Shown piece after piece: positions 55,420-64,000 of a DNA stretch of 64,000 nt. The stretch's first letter is position 1. Every line of letters begins with the position of its first letter. Origin of the DNA: Tretioscincus oriximinensis. Its lineage: Eukaryota; Chordata; Lepidosauria; Squamata; Gymnophthalmidae. The position numbers and the translations under genes were made by a program. The notes below the pieces were generated by a model. That model saw nothing but the letters and a program-made list of their open reading frames with translations, was not told where the DNA came from and did not search any database. The stretch lies in assembly GCA_022410635.1 (NCBI GenBank), contig JAJVDF010000003.1:6280290-6344289 (forward strand). Direction: 5' to 3'.

Positions 55420-55650
55420 CAGATTGGAGAAACAGCCAGGAGGCCTCTAAAGAGCAGGTCATCCTTTGTTTGAGATGCCCAGAAGCAACTGTTGAGTCAN
55501 TNTGTGAGACAGGATGCAGGACTAGATGGGCTATGGCCTCATCCAGCAGGGTTCCTCTTGATTCATGGAAGACAGGTGTATCAATGGCTACTAAAATGGA
55601 TTCCTAGATGAGACAAGGGAGATGTTTCTGAAGACCATTTGCAGGAGTCA
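55420..55650 (+). repeat. CR1 3' ends
   Basis: 'gaaacagccaggaggcctctaaagagcaggtcatc.tttgtttgagatgcccagaagcaactg' to 'catccagcagggttcctcttgattc', then the beginning of another 3' UTR ('ggtgtatcaatggctactaaaatggattcc'). Several N's. Confidence 0.72.
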
Positions 55651-56335
55651 ATGCTGGCAGTGCAGTGGACAAGTTGCCCGTGTGTTCCTTGTGTTTTTAT
55701 CTAGTGTGGGCACTGCAAGGTTTGGAGGGAGTGAAAGAAAAAGAAGACACTCAGCTCCAGTCTAAATTTTGGATAGAAAGGCAGCATTGACCAGTACTGA
55801 ATATTGCACTCTGGGGAAAGGACTCTGCTTCAGTTTCCTATATCTGTAGGCACTGCTGATAGATCTCAGATCATCCTTTGCCATGTGAGTAAGGATAGTA
55901 CTGGAGTAGGCAAGGGTCTGACATGGTGGTCAAGTCAGCCCTGGCAGAACATCTGAGCCTCCTTGCAGGTCGTATTGTTTTCTTCTGTTTAGCTNTAGAA
56001 CAAGGTCCTAGTAGAGAACTTCCACACACATGGAGCTCTCACATAAAAAATGGGATGTATACCTTTAATGGCTCTTAAAGAAAGGACCTTTCCCCAGGTG
56101 CATCTTCTAATGCCAGCAGTACCTGGGTGAGAAATTGCTTTGTCATACCCATAAAAGTTCAAAGTTCCATCTCATAACCCTACTCTTGGGGGAAGGGGGT
56201 CTGGGGGATGAATTTATCTGTGATTCTTTAGAGGGAAACCCCTTCGTGGGAAGCCTGAAGGACCTGTTGTCTCAAGTCCAGCAATTTTCTGGATTCTCTA
56301 CCAGACATTGCACCTTGTTGCCCCAGGCACTTTTT
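55651..56335. other. Stretch with no gene recognised
   Basis: No exon or repeat family is clear. Confidence 0.4.
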
Positions 56336-56339
56336 TACA

Positions 56340-56630
56340 TAAGAGGATTGGTTCCTGCTATTTACCTGTTTTTTAAAGGAGATTAGTTCCTGCTATTTAC
56401 CTGCAATTCAACACCTCCCTTCAGTTGCATATGCTTTGTCTTCTCCCATACACATTTCCCTATAAATACCTGACCCTGGCATTAGTCCCTCAGCATCTGA
56501 AGAAGTAGACCTGTCTACGAAAGCTTATGCCAACCACTTTTCTCAAGTTAGTCTCAAAGTGCTGCTAGCTCCTTTGCTGGACTTTCTGCTAGACTAACAC
56601 GGCTATTTCTCTGAAATTGACTGTTGTCTC
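56340..56630 (+). repeat. Foldback family, right half
   Basis: Starts with two copies of GATTRGTTCCTGCTATTTACCTG (about 56345 and 56381), then 'catatgctttgtcttctcccatacaca', 'tataaatacctgaccctggcattagtccctcagcatctgaagaagtagac', and ends 'actaacacggctatttctctgaaattgactg'. Collinear with 16385-16859 but without the MITE. Confidence 0.8.
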
Positions 56631-56968
56631 AAGACAAAGCTATTGGTTGATAGTGAAAATTATCCCTACATCTGATACTTTTCTGAGTTCCGTCATCATT
56701 ATTATTTTATTTAATTCAGTAACTTGCAAACTAAATGATGGAAGAGAGTGTTGTGAAAGAAAGATGGCCAACTTTTATGCATGTGCTCTGTTTTCCAGAG
56801 CTTTCGGAGATGTCTAAATGAAATTTATCTAGTATCTAATATCAGATCGCCTCTATGTTACACCGTCATTATTAACACGGCTTCAGACTTCTGTACATGC
56901 TCAGTGGCAGGAGCGCCTATTCTCCGTGATCTGTGGCTGTGCATCCATGCTCTTGGTTCCAGTTTCTT

Positions 56969-57085
56969 TTCTTTTTTTTATTGAACGAACAAATCATACA
57001 ACATTCACAAAAATCAACATAAAAATCAACATATTTGTCCCCCCCTCCCTCCCACAACCGGAACAGCAATTATTCATATTATAAG
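56969..57085 (-). mobile_element. 117-base L1-type 3' end with 18-base target duplication
   Basis: Minus-strand insertion bounded by two identical copies of TCTTGGTTCCAGTTTCTT (56951-56968 and 57086-57103). The low end TTCTTTTTTTTATTG is the poly-A side; the rest, including 'tttgtccccccctccctccc', matches the 3' UTR style of the L1-type element at 10107. Severely 5'-truncated, as usual for target-primed reverse transcription. Confidence 0.9.
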
Positions 57086-57917
57086 TCTTGGTTCCAGTTT
57101 CTTGTTCCATTTTGCTATAACGAACAGCAGAGTTTTAGGGTTTTGTTTTCTAATGGAAGTGTTNCTTACCGAATCCTCTTTAAAAGCCAAGCTAACCTCA
57201 GGCTTGGCTTTTATCCATTGGTCTATAGAGCATCTCTTTTCAACCACTTCTCACTGCCTTCTGCCAAAAGTGCAGACTTGTGGGATAATTGCTTTTGTGT
57301 GTCTGCTGTTCTGGGTGCATTTAAACCTCATGGCCATTTATCTCTGCCCTGTAGCCTGACATGTGCCTTGATGTAGCTTTTGGNACTGACAGCTGCTAGA
57401 TAGGCTGTCTGTGAACCATGTGCCCTGGCTGATGGGACTGCATTGTGACACCAAGCAGAGTTATTTNGATTTATTTATTTGTTCCTACAGCCAGCCCTAT
57501 CCCTGGATGTCATAGCTAATAACAATAAAAAACAGATACAAAATTAACATATTAACATACTAAAATGGTGCCTGAAAGAGGAGAAATTGCTCTTTGTGGG
57601 TTAAATTTTGGAATGTGCCTCAAAAGTAACATAAAATAATACTTTGAACAGTTCTACTCTTATCCGCTCTCTAATGAAGAAATGATTGCTTCGTGGGAAA
57701 TCCATGACATTAAATCAATCCTTTGACTTACAGGGGTTAAGTAGTGGGAGTTAAGCAATGTGTTCAAGTAAAACATTCATCCTAGTTGGAAACCTTCATT
57801 GTCTTTCTAGCGTCTAAACTTTTGGGTAGCATTTGCTAATGTCTCTCTCTGCATCTATGAAGGCAACCTGTTGGATGTGTTTTGGTGGGCATCCAAGGGC
57901 AAATGCAAGATGTAGAA

Positions 57918-58114
57918 CAGGGGTGGGCAGTTAATTTTCCCAAGGGGCCACGTGAAAAATTGGGATGGTTTTAGAGGGCCGGACTAATATAGTTAACTCA
58001 TCTTTACCCAATACTGTATATAACAGTAAAACCATGCCCCCAACTCTGAGCTAAGACAGGCAGACAGTAGGGGAGGGCGCCTGTGGCTCTTGGGCTGCTT
58101 CTTGCTCAGGTCTG
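57918..58114. mobile_element. hAT-type MITE, copy 3
   Basis: CAGGGGTGGGCAG ... TTGCTCAGGTCTG, same orientation as 36593-36781 and more decayed (extra 'agtaaaaccatgcccccaac' segment). Flanks ATGTAGAA (57910-57917) / ATGTAGAG (58115-58122). Confidence 0.85.
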
Positions 58115-58624
58115 ATGTAGAGGATATTTTACTAGTTTTTGAAAACTTTCCTTGTTCATCCCTTTTACAGATACAACTAAATGACTCCTAGGAAAAGTTA
58201 GTTTGAGAGGGATGGGATGAGAAGAACAGGGCCCACATAGTCAGTAGGTGCTTGGCCCTGCATCTGACCAATCAGGCCATGACAAATTAGGCCAGTAGTT
58301 GCCAATTAGATTAAAAAGAACAAAGTGTGAAAGACAATGGGAGAGCTGGCAAGATAAGGAAGAGGCTTATTTTATTTTTAAAATCTCTGTGATTTTAGCA
58401 AGGGTGTNTTTAGAGACTGACAATGTGACTGGCAGTGTGAGCTTTCCTATGTAAGTCTTCCTCATATGTTATGTATGTATGTATTTGATGGGGATACGGA
58501 TAGATAGACAGGCCTTAAAGATAAAGATAAAAGATAAGCAGAGTGAGCTTTTGCTTCTGATGCTAGCTATTACCTGGGCAAGAGTCCTGGAGAGTTTGAT
58601 GGATTTCCACTATGGCTAATTTTG

Positions 58625-58755
58625 GTGCTTTCCATAGAGATAGATTTCAGAGGAATAACCATGTTAATCTAGGTACAGAATATCTAACAAGGGGGTCTCG
58701 TGGTGCCTTAGAGACTAACAAGAAAAAACAGAGGCGGNAGGAGTTTCACACTGTT
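58625..58755 (-). repeat. Partial copy of the foldback family
   Basis: 'tttcagaggaataaccatgttaatctaggtacagaa', 'aacaagggggtctcgtggtgccttagagactaacaagaaaa', 'aggagtttcac': inverted distal end of the family. Confidence 0.65.
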
Positions 58756-58759
58756 GCCC

Positions 58760-59030
58760 ATTGGGTTGATCCCTTCCTTGACTGTCCACCAACACTCCAA
58801 GATCCCTTTCCTGGTCTGTCACAGAAAGTTTGGGCCGCATCACTTAATAAGGATAATTGGGGTTCTTTGCCCTAATGTGCATGACTTTGCATTTACTGAG
58901 GGTTGAAGTGTATTTGCCACTTTGCTGCCCAATCACCCAACTTCAAAATATCTCTGGAGCTTTTTACAGTCCTTTTCAGTTTTCATTACCTTTGACAGTT
59001 TAGTGTCCTTGGCAAACTTACCTAGCCACA
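58760..59030 (-). repeat. CR1 ORF2 fragment, left of the assembly gap
   Basis: Minus-strand CR1 text, homologous and collinear with 60416-60640: CTGTCACAGAAAG (58817), TTGGGGTTCTTTGCCCTAAT, 'gtgtatttgccactttgctgcccaatcaccc', 'ttttcagttttcattacc', 'cagtttagtgtccttggcaaactt'. Diverged by roughly 15-20% by eye. A short CA run (59027-59042) ends it. Confidence 0.78.
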
Positions 59031-59620
59031 CACACACACACCCCTCTCTCTTTCTCTCTGATGCAAAGTTCATACTGTGTGGAAAGACCATATATTTCTT
59101 CAATCCCAGTTTCCTGGTGTTAGCGTCAGAGGCAGGCTTTGCGTTTTCACCCAGGGCTTGTAATCCTGATTTAAGTTGTTTTCATACGATGCACCACTTT
59201 TTAATATTTTATTGGAAAATGGATATAATTTTTTAATAAATAAATAAAATATGGCTAGAATTACTGGTTTATTGTTAAACAGGGATCTGCAGTTGCTTAC
59301 TAATTAGTATTTTGCCTGGCTGTTCATTTCCTTGGTTAATGCATCCCAGACTCCTGTTTGCTAGACCCACAATGATTTCTATTTCTTAATCTTTCCCTTT
59401 CTTGGCTAATCCCATTACGATTCAGAGTGAGTACAGATTTTTCGTCCCTGTATTACAATTTCTCCCTCTGACCTCCTTCACTGTGCAAACAACATTTTTG
59501 CACAGTCATTTTTTGGTTTGGTTAACAAGATGGTTCCTTATTGCACATGTTGCTGCTGTTATTTTTCCCATGTTCTGAAAATTTATCTGGTCTTCAGCTT
59601 TTCTGCATCCCTTCCCTATA

Positions 59621-60415
59621 NNNNNNNNNNNNNNNNNNNNNNNNNNNNNNNNNNNNNNNNNNNNNNNNNNNNNNNNNNNNNNNNNNNNNNNNNNNNNNNN
59701 NNNNNNNNNNNNNNNNNNNNNNNNNNNNNNNNNNNNNNNNNNNNNNNNNNNNNNNNNNNNNNNNNNNNNNNNNNNNNNNNNNNNNNNNNNNNNNNNNNNN
59801 NNNNNNNNNNNNNNNNNNNNNNNNNNNNNNNNNNNNNNNNNNNNNNNNNNNNNNNNNNNNNNNNNNNNNNNNNNNNNNNNNNNNNNNNNNNNNNNNNNNN
59901 NNNNNNNNNNNNNNNNNNNNNNNNNNNNNNNNNNNNNNNNNNNNNNNNNNNNNNNNNNNNNNNNNNNNNNNNNNNNNNNNNNNNNNNNNNNNNNNNNNNN
60001 NNNNNNNNNNNNNNNNNNNNNNNNNNNNNNNNNNNNNNNNNNNNNNNNNNNNNNNNNNNNNNNNNNNNNNNNNNNNNNNNNNNNNNNNNNNNNNNNNNNN
60101 NNNNNNNNNNNNNNNNNNNNNNNNNNNNNNNNNNNNNNNNNNNNNNNNNNNNNNNNNNNNNNNNNNNNNNNNNNNNNNNNNNNNNNNNNNNNNNNNNNNN
60201 NNNNNNNNNNNNNNNNNNNNNNNNNNNNNNNNNNNNNNNNNNNNNNNNNNNNNNNNNNNNNNNNNNNNNNNNNNNNNNNNNNNNNNNNNNNNNNNNNNNN
60301 NNNNNNNNNNNNNNNNNNNNNNNNNNNNNNNNNNNNNNNNNNNNNNNNNNNNNNNNNNNNNNNNNNNNNNNNNNNNNNNNNNNNNNNNNNNNNNNNNNNN
60401 NNNNNNNNNNNNNNN
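59621..60415. other. Assembly gap (795 N)
   Basis: Run of N. Any frame drawn across it has no meaning. It sits between two same-orientation CR1 segments. Confidence 0.99.
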
Positions 60416-61622
60416 CACCCTGTCACAGAAAGCTTAGTTCCCATCAAGTGGTAGGAGTAGTTGGGGTTCTTTGCCCCAATGTGCATAATCTTGCACTTGC
60501 TTTAATTGAAGTGCATTTGCCACTTTGATGCCCACTCACCCAATTTCAATAAATCACTCTGGAGTGCCTTACAATCATTTTCAGTTTTCACTACCCTGAA
60601 CAGTTTAGTGTTTTCAGCAAACTTGGCTACTTCACTATTTACCTCGGCATCCAGATCGTTTTTAAATATATTGAAAAGCAAGGGTCCCAGTACAGACCCC
60701 TGGGGTATCCCACTTCTTACCTCTTTCCATTTGGAGAGCTGTCCATTTAATTACCCTCTGTTTTCTATCTTTTAGCCAGTTTCCAATCCAGGACAATGTC
60801 TGTCCTCTTATACCATGAGTGTGGAGCTTTTTTAGAAGCCTTTGATGAGGGACTTTATCAAAAGCCTTCTGAAAATCNAGATAGACAATATCAACTCGAT
60901 TCTCTTTATCTACATGTTTGTTAACACTCTCAAAGAATTGTAGCAAGTTAGTAAGGCATGATTTACCTTTGCAGAAGCCATGCTGAGTTTCATTCAACAA
61001 TGCGTGCTTCTCCATGTGTTTAGTAATTTTGTCCTTAATTATGGTTTCCAACACTTTACCTGGAACTGATGTTAAACTGATGGNTCTGTAATTTCCAGGA
61101 TCACCCTGGGATCNTTTTTTGAAGATTGGTGTTACGTTAGCTACCCTCCAATCTACTGGTACCACGCCTGATCTTAAGGAAAGATTAAATATTTTGGTTA
61201 GAAGTTCNGCAATTTCGCATTTGAGTTCTTTAAGAATTCTTGGGTGAATGCCGTCTGGCCCTGGGGATTTATAAATGTTCAGCTTATTNAGGCTAGCAAG
61301 GACCTCCTCCCTTGTTATCTCTATCCAGTCTAATTCCTCTGGTGTTCTTTCTGAGAAGACTAAATCTGTTGCAGGTAAATTCCCTCTGTCTTCTTCAGTG
61401 AAAACTGAAGCAAAAAATTCATNTAACCTCTCGGCAATTTCCACGTCCTCCTTAATTATGCTCTTTTGTCCATTGCTATCTAGTGATCCGACTGCTTTCC
61501 TGGTAGGATTCTTTTTTCTGATATATTTGAAAAAGTCCTTATTTCTTTTAATATTCTTTGCAATGTGCTCCTCAAAGTTTTTCTGGGAAGTACCTTGGAA
61601 CAGGGACCTTCTATCCACATGC
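60416..61622 (-). pseudogene. CR1 LINE reverse-transcriptase fragment
   Basis: Minus strand, ORF2 central region. Open from 61618 to 60662 apart from N codons: KSPGPDGIHPRILKELKCE, NLSLRSGVVPVDWRVANVTP, ISLTSVPGKVLETIIKD, TQHGFCKGKSCLTNLLQF, DFQKAFDKVPHQRLLKKL, ending GTLAFQYI. The expected GIPQGSVLGPLLFNIF is in another frame, so a frameshift lies at about 60715-60735. Past it, KFAENTKLF replaces the catalytic FADD motif. Upstream, the endonuclease end is missing. Non-functional, but among the longest CR1 frames in the window. Confidence 0.93.
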
Positions 61623-61639
61623 TAATTATGACAGGCCAG

Positions 61640-62560
61640 AAAAAGGCTACATTGACATGGGAATGAGCCAAATGCTGTAATCCATATTTAAAGTGTTTCT
61701 GGTCTTTAATGTGTATTAGAGACTGCAATGTGTGGATGCCACCACTTGTAAACTGCATTTGATCTACTTTTTGCTTTGATAGAAAGCCAAGTATGCCAGT
61801 AAAAGTGGGTCATAGAGTTTCCTGGCCACAGAAAACATGTAAACTTCCAGGGTTCTANGTTCTTCTCTGCTGATTTATTGACAATCCATAGTGAAGCTTT
61901 GTATCAGGATGTCAAATTTAATGCGCAACTGTGGTTTGCAATCTTGTTTCTCTCAAGAGCCTCTTTGCTTCTTTTTTGGTCTAGTCAGCACAAATGCTGT
62001 GACAAATGCTCATTCAGAAGAGATCGAGAAAGCAAGTGAAGGAGTTACACGAGGCCAGAGCTCTGCTGTTGTCATTCAAATTCACCATGCTACCTTTAAA
62101 AATCCCATCCTTTAGGTCAAAATGTTTTCTAGATTCTGTTTGGTTCATACTCCTCACTCCCTCGAACTTTCAGAGCTGCGTGACATTTTGGAAAGTTTGA
62201 CCTGGAATTCAAAGAACTCGAAAGCTATAAATTCTTGGCAATGAAGTCATGATCTTATGCAGTGTCTTGTTATACAGCCCTGAAAAGAGCACATCAGAAT
62301 GGGAGCATTTTATGGTTTTGGTTGCGTGGCTGACAGAACAGCAGGATCATTTTCCCCTTTTGGGTTCACTTTTTATTAGACTTATTTGCAAACAACAGAA
62401 TAAATAGAATGTCAAAATAATAACCAGTAAAATCAAAGCTACCTCCGGGCAACACCAAGCTAGATGATGCAAGATGCCTCTTTACCTTGGTCAGATTTCA
62501 CCTAGAGTATTATGCCCAGTTCTGCATACCCATATCTCAGCAGCAAAAGATATGGATCCA
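61640..62560. other. Stretch with no gene recognised
   Basis: No exon or well-defined repeat; short frames only. The repeat family of 25632-25918 begins again in decayed form at about 62560. Confidence 0.4.
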
Positions 62561-62629
62561 AGGGACAGAGCCTCTTCTATGATGGCCTTCAAACTATGGA
62601 ATAGTCTTCCCCTTTGCATGATTTTATAC

Positions 62630-62745
62630 ACGTCTTCAGATGCTCTACTTGTCTATAGAAGCTCCTGCTACTGCCCTTTTCCTGGTTGGTCTCTAAGATG
62701 GTACAAGACACTCTGGATGCACAGCTATTTCTTTGAAATCAACCC
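62630..62745 (+). repeat. Partial copy of the foldback family
   Basis: 'cttcagatgctctacttgtctatagaagctcctgctactgcccttttcctggttggtctctaag' ... 'acagctatttctttgaaatcaac'. Immediately followed by a Sauria SINE. Confidence 0.65.
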
Positions 62746-62751
62746 ATTTTG

Positions 62752-62955
62752 GTGTAAAGGCTAGAGTGCTGGACTCTTACCTAGTAGTCTCCCAGTTTGA
62801 TTCCACACTCCTCCATGAAAACAGCTGGATAACCTTGGGCCTAGTCACAGTTCTTTAGAACGCTCTCAGCTCCATCTACTTCACAGGGTGGCTGTTGTAG
62901 AGAAAGCAACAAAGCTGTTTGGTGAAAGGGGTGTTATAAATAAACATTATTATTC
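62752..62955 (+). mobile_element. Sauria SINE (ACE type)
   Basis: Plus-strand copy: tRNA-like head GGTGTAAAGGCTAGAGTGCTGGAC with B-box-like AGTTTGATTCC, body 'actcctccatgaaaacagctggataaccttgggcctagtcacagttctttagaacgctctcagc', 'cacagggtggctgttgtag', and 3' end '..gggtgttataaataaa'. This is the typical lizard/snake SINE and the best single pointer to a squamate. Confidence 0.85.
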
Positions 62956-63059
62956 CCCTTTTGGAAGAAACTGTTGCCTGTGGAGATCCCAGCACACGTG
63001 GTTATGGGCCTAGCATACATCAGTAGTGAAAAAGGCAAATTTAGAACTGGAGATAACTA

Positions 63060-63775
63060 GACACAGAATAGAAAATCAGTTGCCAAATGTTGTTTTGCCT
63101 CTTTATAAAACTCTGGTGAAAATTGTGTATATTTCTGGTCATTTCACATCTTAGAACTGGAAAAGGTATAGAAAGGGATTGGAGCACCTCCCTTCCAAAA
63201 TCACAGTGGAGTGTCCAGGTCTTTTCAGTGTTCAAGAGGCAGAGTATAAAATTGTGTGTGGTATGGAAAGATGGAGAGAGAAATTATTTCCTCAGTCACA
63301 AGACTAGAACTGGAGTTGGGGGAGTTAGGATCGAGAAGAGGGTTTTTCCCTCTCCCAAGGAATCTATGGTCTGTGGAATTTGCCACCAGACGAGATGGTG
63401 ACAGAAGTAATTCTGATTGTTTTACCCTTTTTCAAACTAAATTCACCAGTGGTACTAGAATGGATGCCTTTAGATTTTGATTGGGTTAAAGAGAGCGAGA
63501 CAGGATTTCTCTAAAGACCATTTGCAAGGTGTTAAGAGCAAGAGATTTTGCTTTTAGCTTGAGAATGTCCAGAAGCCATTGGTGTGGACAATATTTTCAG
63601 ATAGGATGCTGGGCTAGATGGACCATGGCCTTATCCTTCTAATGGTCATTTACCTCTGCCTTCTATATGAGAATTCACAGAAACAACTGGTGGGCCACTG
63701 TGTGAGATGTGATCCTATGTTGGATGGGCTGTGATCTGATCCAGCAGGGCTCTGCTTATGTTCGTATATTCTTTC
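63060..63775 (+). repeat. CR1 LINE distal ORF2 and 3' end
   Basis: Plus-strand CR1 with decayed C-terminal RT text (63095-63310: 'cctctttataaaactctggtgaaaattg', 'ggaaaaggtatagaaagggattggagcacctcc'), the RTR region at 63300, then 3' UTR phrases to 'tgtgatctgatccagcagggctctgcttatgttcgtat'. Frame broken. Confidence 0.85.
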
Positions 63776-64000
63776 CCTTAACTAAGTGGCTATGCTTGGA
63801 AACAAAACCAATGGACAACAGAATGACTTCCTAAGCTGTACCAAGGCACTGGAGGGAATACTGGGTTCTGGAGTAGCCTGGAATTAATAACTTGTACAGA
63901 TCTAATGAAACTAATACAAGCTGCTTAAGGTGCATTTAAAAGTATAAGGGAACAGATCAGGGAAGGAGTCCTGTTCAGAGTTGTGAAAACTGAAAGTGAT

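Noticed and set aside
59506..60528. Frames of 270-336 codons at 59.5-60.5 kb
   Set aside because: They are made almost wholly of N codons across the assembly gap.
62752..62830. tRNA gene on the plus strand
   Set aside because: The same reason: it continues into a Sauria SINE body and tail.
1..64000. CRISPR arrays, operons, ribosome binding sites, rho-independent terminators
   Set aside because: The DNA is vertebrate nuclear sequence; repeats here are dispersed transposons, not spaced direct repeats, and bacterial signals do not apply.
38050..64000. C20orf27/ADISSP or HSPA12B coding exons
   Set aside because: Looked for from known gene order; no stretch matching either protein was found in this window.

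Overview
The window is nuclear DNA from a vertebrate, most likely a squamate reptile (lizard or snake). There is no operon structure. Two single-copy genes are split into short GT-AG exons and lie in a dense field of CR1 LINEs, Sauria-type tRNA SINEs, an L1-type LINE, a BovB fragment and many hAT-like palindromic DNA elements. The combination of Sauria SINE, CR1 and BovB is what points to squamates. Scattered single N's and one 795-base N gap (59621-60415) show that this is a draft assembly.

Genes. (1) CDC25B, minus strand. Its first three coding exons lie at 7433-7282, 4308-4190 and 2528-2477; the rest, including the phosphatase domain, must lie to the left of the window. The start codon sits inside a CpG island at about 6950-7960, backed by a 230-base polypurine tract. 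(2) SPEF1 (sperm flagellar 1 / CLAMP), plus strand. It is complete in seven coding exons between 18971 and 28082, with a textbook RFX X-box about 215 bases upstream of the ATG, as expected for a ciliary gene. The two genes are transcribed divergently, as CDC25B and SPEF1 are in mammals, but no CENPB lies between them. (3) A second CpG island at about 36930-37900 holds CCAAT motifs and two good plus-strand splice donors (37411 and 37702). It is probably the promoter and first exon of the next gene. By mammalian gene order that could be C20orf27/ADISSP, but no coding exon of it was found before the window ends.

Layout. 1-2476: CDC25B intron with CR1 pieces. 2477-7960: CDC25B 5' part and promoter. 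7960-18690: intergenic DNA, almost all transposon-derived, with nested insertions. 18690-28082: SPEF1 and promoter. 28083-36900: SPEF1 3' flank, BovB, a TIR element of about 0.9 kb, and a 417-base hAT element with a perfect 8-base target duplication. 36930-37900: CpG island. 37900-64000: probable intron or intergenic DNA dominated by CR1, including an L1-type insertion into CR1 (41874-43980), a foldback with 127-130-base arms (51349-51793), a CR1 carrying two hAT-like insertions (52095-53270), and a CR1 reverse-transcriptase pseudogene (60416-61622).

No new protein-coding system is visible. The most interesting material is the regulatory architecture of the CDC25B-SPEF1 pair and several families of palindromic elements, in some of which target duplications and nesting order can be read directly from the sequence.
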